Below, one piece after another: positions 22,197-44,479 of a DNA stretch of 64,000 nucleotides; the first letter of the stretch is position 1, and the number at the start of each line of letters is the position of its first letter. The position numbers and the translations under genes were made by a program. The stretch is from Polymyxa betae (taxonomy: Eukaryota; Endomyxa; Phytomyxea; Plasmodiophorida; Plasmodiophoridae): positions 79,356-143,355 of the forward strand of contig RBZT01000705.1 of assembly GCA_003693705.1 (NCBI GenBank). Direction: 5' to 3'. Below the pieces are notes generated by a model. The model worked only from the letters and a program-made list of their open reading frames with translations, was not told the DNA's origin and ran no database searches.

Positions 22197-22870
22197 ATGT
22201 CGGACCTGGCTCGGGAGCTTCGACGTCTCTATGCGGATGTGAAATCGTGGGCGCCATCGGATCACGAAGGCAGACCGCAGACACCATTTCAGGAACATGT
22301 TGGAGATGCGCCGGCTGGGTTGAAGATGGCGCTGACCTGTGGATAGGAGTCGAGACCGAGGTCGCCGCCAGGGGAGAATGTCTCGCAGCTGACGACATCG
22401 GTCTTGCAGATGTTCGAAACACGATGTCGATCTATGGAGGAGCGTATTGCGACTCTGGAAAAGAGAGAGTTGGATCTATTCGAGGCATTTGACCCTGATT
22501 TGTGACATTTTATTCATACGATGAATATCGCTATCTAGGAACTAGAACGCCGAATATCATCCAGATTTCAATCTATGGCTGATCATCAGAATAATATCAA
22601 GGATGTATTATGTGGTGAATTCAACAGATTAGATGGACTTATTCGACGAAGGTGGCGATGGATTTCTAGAATGATTTGTTTGCTGAGAATGTGATTAGTG
22701 AACATGATCATAGCCGAATGCATCATGATCTTTATGATGGGCAACAGATTCGTATTCAGCAACAGATACGGCATAATACTGATATGATCAATGTTGTCGA
22801 TGAAGAGGTTCGACAGGTTAAGAGGCGTCTCACGGAGGCTCTTGAATTATTCAATAGAAAATGGAATTGA
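22197..22870 (+). CDS. Small coiled-coil protein
   Basis: The likely start is the ATG at 22197 (MSDLARELRRLYADVKSWA). Coding blocks follow: a helix containing SMEERIATLEKRELDLFEAF near 22420-22490, a block ELERRISSRFQSMADHQ at 22540-22597, and a last block from about 22664 to the stop at 22870 ending LTEALELFNRKWN. A GTATTA...TTTCTAG intron of about 65 nt joins the last two in phase. One earlier junction does not join in phase with standard sites, so an exon boundary or a base is unresolved. Heptad-like spacing predicts coiled coil along most of the protein. No family recognised. Confidence 0.5.
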
Positions 22871-22904
22871 TTGTTTGATAATATAATAACCGCTTTCACG
22901 TGTG

Positions 22905-23295
22905 TTTGGATGGTATTGGTATGGATGACGTTTGTATTGATGACATTTGTATTGATGAGATCTGTATGGATGAGATATTTGAGATGACTGGATGAGATGT
23001 TGTTTTGTATGGATGAGATTTGTATGGATGAGATGTTGTTTTGTATGGATGAGATTTGTATGGATGAGATTTGTATGGATGAAAAATGTTTGTTTTGTAA
23101 TGATGGCATTTGTTTGTATTGGAAGGATGAGCTATTATTGATGACATTTGTATTGACGAGATTTGTACATATGGATGAGATTTTTCTGTTGTATTGATGG
23201 CATTTGTATAGATGAGATTTGTATGGATGAGATGTTTGTAATTTGAAGGGATGAGCCATCATTTGTATGGAGGACATTTGTATGGCCGTGCTCAT
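22905..23295. repeat. 15-nt minisatellite (GATGAGATTTGTATG)
   Basis: About 390 bases are dominated by variants of GATGAGATTTGTATG, some lengthened to GATGAGATGTTGTTTTGTATG. The array fills the space between the coiled-coil gene and the RRM gene. On the minus strand it stays open over more than 300 codons as SSIQI repeats, which I treat as a by-product of the repeat. Confidence 0.85.
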
Positions 23296-23392
23296 ATCAG
23301 AGTAAAGATTTACAGCTTTGTTCGGAGATTCGATAAGTGCGCCGCTCACGCAATATCTCATTGATTTTTGTATTCGTCGTTCTGCTGTGCTC

Positions 23393-24709
23393 ATGTCTTC
23401 GGCCGATTCAGCTGAGGCGACGTCATCGCTGCCGCCCTGTCGGCGACTCTTCATCGGCGGCCTGTCGTGGGACACGTCCGACGAAAAATTCCACCAATAC
23501 TTCGAGCAGTTCGGCGCCATCGAAGAAGCCATTATCATGCGTGATAAAGGGACCGGGCAATCACGAGGATTCGGATTCGTGACGTTCGTCAACCTCGAGC
23601 CTGTACAGACGGTTCTATCGCAAAGTCTCGAACTCGATGGGCGCCAGATCGACCCGAAAATTGCCGTCCGAAAGGAAGAGATGGACAAGCGCAATCAGGC
23701 GTCGTTGCCGCCTCGCGAAACCACCGACCGAAAGATTTTCGTCGGTTCGATTTCTCCCGAGGTCACGCAGGAGTCGTTTAAAGCGTATTGGGAGACATTT
23801 GGTGCCATCCAGGAGGCGGTCGTTATGAAAGGCTACGGATTCGTTAGATTTACAGAGCAAGAGACGGTCGAGAAGGTGTTGAAGCACCCGGAGCACATTA
23901 TTAACGGGCACAAAGTCGAGCCGCAGCGAGCCGTTCATAGACGCAGCGTGCACGAGCGTCGCACATCCGAACGTCATCGCCCTGAATCAGATCATGGCTA
24001 TGGGCCGACTAGGGATAGGTATCCGCCGCCGACATCGCGTTGGTCGCCGCCCGATTATCATCGCGAGTACCCCCGGGCGCCGCGCGACCTGCCGCCCCGC
24101 GACTATCGTGAACGTCCCAGGGACCCGCGAGATGTGCCTCGTGATCCTCGGGAGTCGTATGATTACGGCCGTGATCGTTATGGGCCCTATGATGATAGCC
24201 GTTACGATAGTCGTCGTTTATACGAGTCGCGTTATGCACCGCCGCCGTCGTCGACAACATCGACGGCCGCCGATCCTTACGACCTGTATCATTTCGATCA
24301 GTATCCGGATTTCGAGCCCGCTGCATCGTACCCGCCGCCGTCGTCGTCGTCCGCCAATGGTTAGTGAGAAATAGCGACGCTCGACATTTTGAGTTGCTAG
24401 GTGTGTAGTTCGGGTTTTTAGAGTTGACTCGCCGCTATAGGTCGTTCGTACTACCCCGACGGTTCCGGGCCGTATTCGGACAGTTTAAGTCGAGGGCCGC
24501 CGCCAGCATCGTCGTATAGTGATGCGTATGGTTATGGCGATCGTTATGCTAGCAGTGATCATGGGTACGCGCCAGAAAGCGTGCAAGGTAGCTACGGGCG
24601 AGAATCGTATAGTTCCGTCACCGAGCATGGACGACCATCATCGTATTCGTCGAGACCAGGGCCAGTGCCGTCTCGAGGTTCAAGATACGATCCATATGGG
24701 CGACCTTAG
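23393..24709 (+). CDS. Two-RRM RNA-binding protein (hnRNP/DAZAP/Musashi type)
   Basis: Exons 23393-24359 and 24441-24709, with an 81-nt intron, give 411 residues. RRM1 (residues about 15-95) has RNP2 LFIGGLSW and RNP1 RGFGFVTF. RRM2 (about 115-185) has RNP2 KIFVGSI and RNP1 GYGFVRF; its loop is short because KGYGF follows the third strand directly. The C-terminal half is arginine/tyrosine/proline rich with RD and DRY dipeptides, then serine/tyrosine/glycine rich, a typical low-complexity tail of nuclear hnRNP proteins. Binding of mRNA and a role in processing or stability follow from the family. The start MSSADSAEAT is the first ATG directly before RRM1. The gene is GC-rich. Confidence 0.9.
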
Positions 24710-24843
24710 AGCATTCGTTTCAGGGAGATTTGCAGTTAAACAATTTTTTAATCGACTACAGCTGCTCGTAGAGCAACCGTCAATACATAATGGTTATATA
24801 TACAATGGGATGATGAATTCAGCAGAAAGTATCATCAGTGTGT

Positions 24844-26308
24844 TTATTGTATTGGTTGTGATCCCAAGACTTTATTGTAGGTACCGACCACTTTGGAACT
24901 TCGTATATCATCCCACGCTCTGCAACAGTTTCGGAACCTGCAAGGGAGTGAATCCCCATTCACAAAAATCAAGAGAATGAACTTACCAGGTAATCTGAGA
25001 ATAATGGGCGGTGGAGCTGCCGGGTGCTAAGCCAGATATCTTCGAACAAAGCTCTTGGATACAAATCGTATGCGCTTGCTTGGATGATTGTTGCGGGATG
25101 AAGAACACATCCAAGGCATGGCGCTGATCATGGACAAGAAGCTCGTTGTAGATGGGCTGCGAACTTAACGGGAACGCAGACAGATCCAGCGAGTTTCGAA
25201 GATACGTTTGCGTCTTCACCCAACAATCTTTAGTAAAGTTGTCCTCGCTTACTTTATTGTAGATGAAGACAATCCTAGCTCGAGATTGGTTTTCACCGCT
25301 GCCTAATTGGTTGATTCTCAGAAACGCAATCGACCAAGTAAGCAATGGAAGCATTGTACCGGCTCGTATCAGCATAGCAGCTGAAGCAAGGGTTTGCAGC
25401 GTCGCATCAGATGCGAATGTGTCCTGTACGACGAGAACCACATCGCAGACAGTCATCATCAGCATAGAGATCTCAATGGATTGAATTACGACAGCATGGG
25501 CAGGCGATTTGTAAACCGATGATAGCGAAGCCGACGAGCTCATCAGCTTCGTTATGGAAGAAATCGAATTCAATGGCTGAAACGTCATTTTCAGCAAATT
25601 ACGACAACCACAATGCGCAATAAGCCCAAATATTCAAAAACGAAATCGGCAGTCTTACTGCCGTTAAGGCGAAAATCACAAACAATCCAAGAAAATGACA
25701 TGGGCTGAACAATAAAGAAATTCTCACTTGTGAATCGATAAAGATGGAATTTCGTGTGAAGATGGCATCGACTCCAGGAGTTGCAGAGATACAATTGGCT
25801 ATCGAATGCTCGGTTTGCGTGGTGAACAATGCCGGTAATTGCGATGATAACGATGACGCTAGGGCCGACATCAATATCGACTTTCCGGTACCTTCGCCTC
25901 CAATGACACCAAAGCTTCGACTGCATGTCTGATCATTGCTCAAGACCTAGAACACAGTTTAATCCAAATCCCTTAGAAGGGGAATAGCAAAATAGCTGCT
26001 ACCGTTTCGACGTTTCGATCCAGTCGTAAAAGATGATCGATTATAGACAACGGTCCTCCCTGGTATTGTGGCTTCGGTTGCAATACACGGCGTGGTGCTA
26101 AGACCGTCGGATGTGTTGGCGGCTTAGGCTCTTTCGAAGGCGGAGGCAATATCGGGGCTTTCGAAAGAATGCGCTTGACAGCCACGACAGGGACTGGGCT
26201 GGACGATGAAGCCGGTGTTGGTAATGGTGATGTTGGCGACGGCGCTAGAGGTCCTGATCGACGAGGTCGGCCTGGACGACGAGCACCGCCATATCCAGGC
26301 GCGCTCAT
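24844..26308 (-). CDS. SMG9: SMG9, nonsense-mediated decay factor
   Basis: Four exons (26308-26003, 25946-25728, 25576-24987, 24937-24844) join in phase to 402 residues. The N-terminal 100 residues are proline-rich and disordered, as in other SMG9 proteins. A degenerate G-domain follows: P-loop GGEGTGKS, then IFIDSQP where a G-domain would have DxxG, then VCDVVLVVQDTF and the RARIVFIYNK block. The small last exon supplies TWFRNCCRAWDDIRSS, matching the W(F/Y)xxAxxxWDxIR end of SMG9. With SMG8 it regulates the SMG1 kinase that phosphorylates UPF1. Human SMG9 is about 520 residues, so this copy is short. Its presence implies a SMG1-dependent decay pathway. Confidence 0.88.
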
Positions 26309-26454
26309 AACATTCCGCGAATTGTTCCTGTTTGATTATCAGCGTATCAACCCCAGTGCAACTCAGTATTACTGCACCACGTTCGTTAGATAAGCTTGAT
26401 TGGAAAAAGCGAAGAATAATGATGCTTTATAAACAATTGATAAACTGTGATAAT

Positions 26455-29400
26455 TTAACAAGATGTGCTCATATACATTGATAGACAGCGAATCCATTGC
26501 TGTAAGTCTTCTTCACAACTGGCTTGCATACTATACGTCTTTGATTTACATTGCAATTTGAAAGTAAACGGATTTTGGGAATTCTCATCAAGGTAAACGG
26601 ATCCTCCAGTTAAATCGATGCAGTCAGCCTCAATCTTTTGTGATACATTCTTAAAAAGCTGTAAGAACGGATACCGAAGGATGCAAAATAGCCTCCTATG
26701 ATTCTGATGCAAAAACCCACTCCTTTCCGGTTGACTAACATAAACCATCAGACTGTTATTGCACAGGCAAGCCTAGCTGCAAACCTTTCCGTTTCTGAGC
26801 ATTTGCTAACAGATACTTTCGACAGCGCTGGCGATGGAATGCTACCGCCCTGACAGTTGCTATGATGATGCAAAATATCCAGAGCAGTCTGAAAGAATTT
26901 ATCAGATGGACTGCATTCGCCAGAGCTACGCTGGACACGAGACTGCACCCATTTGTAAGCAGTTAAACCTCACTAATGAAGTAAATCATTACCTTCTCCA
27001 CAGCGACTTTGGAGCATAGTTTCCGGCGAATCAATTTCCCCGATTTCCTGAAATCGCTGAGAAACTTCGGCTCCGCTACTGGCCTCAGCCAGCAAAAAAA
27101 TCCTAATATAACATCATTGAGAGAAAGCACGTTGGAAAGCTTTGAGTTTTACCAGAATGTCTCTTGGTATGGGATATATTGTTTACGAAACTCTTGAAGA
27201 ATCCCACTCGGGAAAATGCCTGGCGTTAATTCACCAAACTAGCTTTATCATGTTGACATGGTTACCTTGCAGTAAACAGTGTGGCAAAAAGAAATAGGCT
27301 CAGGTTGCCAGTCAGCATACAAATTCATTTCAATATCAAGCTCGAAATTCGAATTACGCTGAGCATATGAATGGTTTGACAGTTCGGAAGGCCATGGGCA
27401 ACGGAAGATCAAATATCGATCAAGTACATGCATTTGTTCTTGGGTTATATCACAGTCGAAAACACTGACATCTTTTAATCCTCCACTTCGAATGGCTTTA
27501 ACCTAATGGGCGCTTCATAAGAAACTGTAAGGATCTCAACATCACATTGAAAGACGACACCTTCAGGCTCAAGCAGCTTTCTAAAGCGAAATGATTCATA
27601 TCAGTCTGGAGTATTCGGACTTGGAATCGTTTAGGTTTGCTCAAAGAAACCTTAAACACAGTGTTATCGTCCTCTGTTCGTCTTGTCCAGCAATTACTGT
27701 AAACTCCCGAAGAAGGCGACAGCTCCTGTGAACACACATTTTGAATATATGAAAGAATACGGCACTGAGCGAATACTTGAATCTCAATGGCCACATGTAT
27801 CCTGGTCCCTGAGGCATGATAATCGCCAGGAGCTGTATATATTGATGGGACGACATCGGATTGAGAGCAGATTGCAATTCCGCTGATGCTGGGATCCTGG
27901 GAACTGCTATCAACTGAAATTGCAGCTATTGCCGAAACAAGACGAGGAGAAGGCCCTGGGAGCCTAAAACATTTTGCTTAAATTCTGTTCGAAATGCACT
28001 TGGTTTCACAAACCGTATAGAACCGTCAGGGCCTATTAAAGGTGTCTTCAGAGTTGAAACTCTCTTCAGAGATTGGTATCTTTGGCGAGCATTGCTCAAA
28101 ATGTCATCGTCGCCGTTTAGATTCTCAGGATACAGGGTGCCCATTTTGACTACGACTTGAAGAGGTTTTTCGAGCACAGTTGAATCGTTTATCACCCAGT
28201 TTCTAAGGATTCTTTCCTCATTACACTCTCCTTAATCAGAATTAAGAGCAGGTGCAATCTGCCAGAACCATACTGACCTGTCGTGCTTTGGACAACAGGA
28301 ACATCATTGAACTCCAAGATGTGTCGCTTGCCATGTTCCGATGCTGGGCATGTGACTGACACAGAAATCGGATGCGATATTGCAAGATCGTTTTGGATAA
28401 AGTTAATGCCAATCAACTGAGATCGTTTTCAGACATTAGACAGTAGAGCGTAACAGATGAAAAGACCTCAAAAACCAGTTCAAAAGGATCGTTGATGTCT
28501 TTCTCGGTCTCCATTTTGTATCTGAGATATCTTGTTAGTCAACTATGCATGGTATAATGATAGCTTCTTTTACACTTTCAATAGCAAGCGCCCGATGCGA
28601 CGTCCAAGCCCGTTGAACAACGAGACAGAGACCATCTCATTGAGACCGCGGGAATCCATTGACGAAAGGTCAAATACGATGCCCCAAACAACATCAGATA
28701 TCTGCAAAGGATTTGCCTTCAAGTATTCAATTGGATCCAGCTGAAGATTTTCCTATCACATCGTCAACGTAAATGCTGAATGTCATGTGGCAAGTGACGC
28801 ACCTTGCGATTGTCTTGCCGCTCTAGGCTGTGACAATAAAACACTCTCAGTTTGTGGTAGAAGTTGTAAAATTCGTCAACTGTAAAGCAAATGGCTGGTA
28901 CCGTGATGCTTGTCATGCGAACAATAGGAGAGGCCTAAAAAAATTACTAAGCAGCGCGACCAAACATATTTCTACCCAACCTCAAGTAAAGGGATGGGCG
29001 AGTTGCTAGCTAATTTAACATTTGGAACTAGCTGGAATAGTATTTCGTGACCAAGAGCATACGCCATGGAATTGCAGCAATCAATACGGGTCAGTAGAGT
29101 TTTCAAAGTTTCAGAACTGGTACTAAGAGCAGAAACCCTCCAAGTTTTCGCAATAGCCTCTACTAGAGCTCGAAAAGACATTGATGCGCCAACATCGAAT
29201 GAAGAGTCCGATGCCTACTTTAAACATAAGGCGTCGTGCAATCGAAGTTCAGAATTGCAATGTAACCTCCTGTATGTTGCCGTCATTTCGAATTTGATCA
29301 ACGATCTTTGCAAGATTTCCCCTTAGAGATTTCTCTCGCTTTAATTCTTCTTTCATTTTCGATAGTTGGCGACGATGGGTCTTGGAGATGGTATCGAAGC

Positions 29401-31942
29401 CATTCTCGGTGACCTCCAATAATTGCCTTGCTTTCACAGTCTCCTCAATCTGAAAAAAGCAGGAGTTAATCCAAGACTGTTTGCAGGAATAGGAAGCCAC
29501 CGAACTGCCAGTTTGAGCCTTTCGGATAATTCAGCCTTATTGGCTCTCTCAACTTCAAGCTCCTTAATTAAATTGTGGAATTTGGCGTCAGTTTGGGCAG
29601 CGCCTATTTCAAGGATTTTGACCTGGTCGCGTTCCTTTTCGAGGTCATACATAACGGAATCTAATCTGTACGCCAGTATAAGCCATGCTGCCTGATACGC
29701 CATAACTATTACCTTGCTTTCAACTCTTTATGTGCAAAATCCCAATTTATTTCAGTCCGGTTTTCTGGAGGGTTCTTCTGCAAATAGTTCATTGAAGCAC
29801 TATAGCGGAATGCCAGTTTGCCCCCAAAAATAACGCGATCTCCATGTGATAAAACAACGTCTTGAGACACCTAATGCAATGTTGGCGATGTTCATCAAAT
29901 TCACAACCTGTTACCTGTTGCCCGTTAACAAAAATCTGATTCGCCCCGTCATGAGGAATTAAAATGCTAGTACAATCATTCATTGTTTTGACGATACAAA
30001 AAAGCTCGGGGCCACCCTCCAGATGAAGTACAACACAGGGCTGCGATAATGAAGCCGAACGGCCTACATTTGTATCTCCCTTTTTAAGATAGTACACCAG
30101 ACATTCGCCAGCTCCAGGATCTTCCCGCAAGCTGCAAAGGAAAGGAGAATACGGATCCAATTTGATAGCAATTCCTTCGCGCTCTAAAGCCTTCGGAAGA
30201 CACTAGTCATATCTCTCACGGTAGGTGATGCAGGAACCTTACTTTTTCTCGTTCAATACGGATCTGTTCAGCTTTGTTGAGCTTATCCTCCCAGCTCATA
30301 TTCATAACCTGGATGAGTTTTTGGGCATTCTGGAGCTGCTCCGACAGCTGCTGTATCTCTTGAGAGCTTGATTTCTCTGCAGACCCCAGTTTCGCAGTGA
30401 GTTCTATAACATCTTAGGAGGCAGTCAGAGCAGCATTTCACTTCGGACCTTTGATTTCATTCTTTAAACCATCAACAAGTCTGTTGTTCGAGTTCTCATT
30501 ACAGACAGCAGAAGTTACAATCTGTTTGGCTCTAGCAGCATATCGCAGAGAGCCTAGTGATTCCTCGTAGTCAGACTCCTTGGAGCTAACGGTGCATAAA
30601 AGCATAGTTCGGGAGTTTCCGTCAAGACCAAAACTCCTTTTCAACAGCCAGGTTAGTGTCGAATCTCGGAATGGAATATGACTTGTGCTGCGAGATGGGC
30701 TGCCGATCTTCTTTCCAGAGTTGGATTCGGCTAAAGAAGATATTACCCTGCCGAGAGTAACCAAAGACTTATTGATTTCTACGAAACAATTTAGGACCAG
30801 TGGAAATCCTTGCAAGTATCTAGATACCGGCGGCTTCTTTCAAATTGATTCCTTGAGCTTTGGTTTTTGCATGCCGTTCGCTTCCTGCTAAATCAACGAG
30901 ATGTATATGAGCGACTTTCTCGCAAATAACCCCCTCAGAGGGATTCTTCACGGTTTGCTTTAATTTCAAAGTAACTGTGTTAAGATTAATGCCACACATC
31001 AAGCAAAAACGGGTTCTACTGACATATTGCATGCGAACGTGACGATTCCGCGTTCATACGAGTGGCAGCGACAGTTCTGCCAGAGTTTCCCTGACTCAAT
31101 AAACTGGCAACATCCTCGTAGGATTGTACCTGAGCGAAATTTCTTGAGCAATCCTGGAACAAATTTGAAAATTAACATACAGGAATATTACTCAGATCCT
31201 CAACGTAAGGCCCGTGCTTAGGATGCTCCCGAACTGTTAGGCCTGCTGGGCTTATACTTTCCATTTTTTTCGGATCGAGACTAAAACCCAATTATTCCGA
31301 ATTCTTAGCATCATGCTATTCATTTACAGATCCCGAACTTTCTCATTATATATTTCGAAATATGATGCCTCGCATGTATATCTAAGTCCTTCTACATTAG
31401 AGGATTGTTCGTTTATCCTGTTGAACAGCTCCTTGGATATTCTTGGGATAAGACCAGGGTCGGAAGCAGGGCCCATCATGCAATATGATTTCCCCGATCC
31501 AGTCTATTTCCTTTTGTAAGCAAGTAGAGTATTCGTTTGAGTTGATTTACCTGCCCATAAGCCAGGATAGTCACATTAAATCCCTAAACGAAGTGAGTAG
31601 TGACTGCAACATCAACATAAATATCGTACAGAGAAGACATTCTGCAGAGCAATCTGTCCCAAATCATTGAACACATCTTCTTGAGTACCGCTGTTGCCAT
31701 CGAAGTTGACATAACATCTATCGAATCCAAACCGATGCGATTTAGCTCCAGTGAATCTTGGTCACACTTCAGTGTGGAAAAGCCAAAAAAGAACACTGAG
31801 AACGATACCCTGATCTAGGCGGATGAAGAGCCAGATTCGTTCCAGAAATGTCAATAATTGATTCATGAGTTTGATGGGATCGTACCCGGACCGCAACCAG
31901 CACATTATCTCTTTGGACCTTAGAATCCCTTTGAAGCGTCAT
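26455..31942 (-). CDS. Kinesin-3 (UNC-104/KIF1) motor with FHA and PH domains
   Basis: The start at 31942 opens MTLQRDSKVQRDNVLVAVRV. Motor landmarks in order are GQTGSGKSYCMMG (P-loop, about 31470-31530, split by an intron), NAESSRSHAI (switch I, near 31050) and VDLAGSERHAKTKAQG (switch II, near 30850-30930). These are followed by NKSLVTLGRVISSLAE and the neck region ending near 30440. A short coiled coil follows. An FHA domain occupies about 30160-29790 (TNVGRSASLSQPCVVLHLEG). The long middle part to about 27000 is split by many introns. A C-terminal PH domain lies at about 26940-26455, ending EEDLQQWIRCLSMYM. Motor-FHA-PH order is diagnostic of kinesin-3 vesicle transporters moving towards microtubule plus ends. 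I did not resolve every exon between 27 and 29.7 kb. Confidence 0.9.
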
Positions 31943-32356
31943 GATGAGTTCCGGACAGAGCAGGATTTAAATCAATAGTCGTTTTTTTTCAAAAATTGGA
32001 TTTGTTGTGAAACCGCCCATGCAAATGGAAGAAGGAACCGGCAAGACTGACAAAGGGGACTGACGTGGCAACCATCCAGGCGGTCACAGCCTCCGGTTAG
32101 AGAACGTAGGAAACGTTACATGTGCACATCTTGCCAAGCTTGGCCTCTATCTATTAAGTCTCTACAGCAGAAATCGATACAGATCGAATAATCGAAGAAT
32201 TTGCCATTCTAATGCAATTGTTAATTAGCTGTAATTTAATTTATGTATGTTTACACAGTAGGGTCAGATTGTCTGTGGTCCCTGATAGCGAGAGACGATT
32301 CATAAATGGACCTATCAAACTGAAGGTCACTGAGGAGAACCTATTGATGTGATGCC
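31943..32356. other. Intergenic region
   Basis: About 410 bases between the helicase stop and the kinesin start, both minus-strand genes. I see AT-rich sequence and no repeat or RNA gene. Confidence 0.5.
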
Positions 32357-35771
<3,415 letters not shown>

Positions 35772-36058
35772 TAAGCAATGAATGGCCAGACAGTCACTTT
35801 AGTGAGCAGATTAATGCAATTAGACAAGTGAATGTACTGTATAAGACTGTCGAGAAGAGTATTGTTTGGGCGGCATTTGAGACAGTGGCATTGATAAATT
35901 TTAACCAATGCGACATGTCGCTTCTGCAAATTTTGCGACACCGTTCAAGGCGCGCGATAACATGATTTTCCCACATTTTCACGCTGCGAGTGGCAATATA
36001 TAAGCAGTTCATGAAAGGAAAGTTTATTGATGAATATAAAAGAGATTGAATGCAAACA

Positions 36059-36632
36059 TCAGAAAGACGATCGTATCGAAAAGTAGATGATGAAGAAGAT
36101 AAATACAATAAAGAGAGCGAGATAGCAGAGATGACTGCTGCTGCTTCTGCTGACAAGCTCACTCAGCTTCTTCCTTGTAGCTGCTAGCATGCTTGAGGCA
36201 TCCAGCATACTAGAGTTCTATTATGGATAATCAGTATCCAGGATAAGCAGGCAATAGAAGGAAATAGCTCATCAATAATGGGAATTTCATGCAACTATGA
36301 CAACAAACAGGCAACTTTAAATACCATTGAATCTAACATTGCATTTTGGTCCCGAGTTTCGCGTCCCAGTTCGACCGTAATATGCTTCAGCTGATCGACT
36401 TTCGCATTCAGATTAGATACAAGCTCATCACTCTGGTTCTCCATCGTTTGCATTTTCTGTTCTTCCTGTCGTCGATACGCCTGCGTCCGCTGACTTCGCT
36501 GACCCATCAGAGCCGTCCTATCAGCAATATAATTAATGATGGTTTCCCATTTGAACGACAGAATTTGTACAACAGAAACTGGATGAGCAAATAGAGAAAT
36601 ATTTCAGTAAAACAATACCTTTCATCGCTCAT
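36059..36632 (-). CDS. BET1/SFT1-like SNARE
   Basis: Exons 36632-36619, 36517-36325 and 36217-36059 join in phase to 121 residues. The SNARE heptads run from about residue 30 (NQSDELVSNLNAKVDQLKHI) and include the central-layer glutamine in GRETRDQNAML. The motif then continues into SSMLDASSMLAATRKKLSEL. A C-terminal hydrophobic anchor follows (YLALFIVFIFFIYFSI) with four residues after it. Size and pattern fit the Qc SNAREs Bet1 and Sft1, which act between ER and Golgi. The first exon is only 14 nt (MSDE + two bases). Confidence 0.87.
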
Positions 36633-36912
36633 GGTGCTCCTTGGCCGCATGCAGCGGCAAACAGCTTAGTAAATGGAAGGCAGGTTGCCAGGTCCAGATG
36701 AAAGCCCGTCTGAAATCAAGGTAAGTAGGAAAATTTACAGTGAATTTGATAGCTCATAGCAGGTCTCAAATAGCGCAGCCCGCGAACAAGACTGACGAAG
36801 AACAGATGATCAAATTTGATGATAAAGGACAAGGGACATTAGTTGAGATAATATTATATCTTTATAATTTATATACAGGATCAAGTTCCTCTTTACAGTA
36901 GAACTTCAATCC

Positions 36913-44189
<7,277 letters not shown>

Positions 44190-44479
44190 CTGCCTCTATC
44201 TGGCAGATCGCATATGGCCCAGAAACTCGAGAAGAACCAAAGTAGATGCAATAGGCACAGCCACGTAGCGTTAGTAGATAGTGATTAGTATGTGCTTACT
44301 TGTATGGTAAAGCGCACATTTCTCAGTCTTCACCGATTTACTGAATTTCGGTTGGGATTCTTTCGTCAGCGCGTCCATCCGAATTCCCAACCGAACCTGG
44401 AAATCGCTCGATCGGCAGGAGCGCGTCGGCAAGGATTACATGCTTGTCTGAGGTGTCATTATCGTCAGGTCATTCCAGG

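Noticed and set aside
22756-23694. 312-codon minus-strand frame rich in SSIQI repeats
   Set aside because: It is produced by a 15-nt minisatellite whose period is a multiple of three, and its 5' half is the antisense of the RRM gene.
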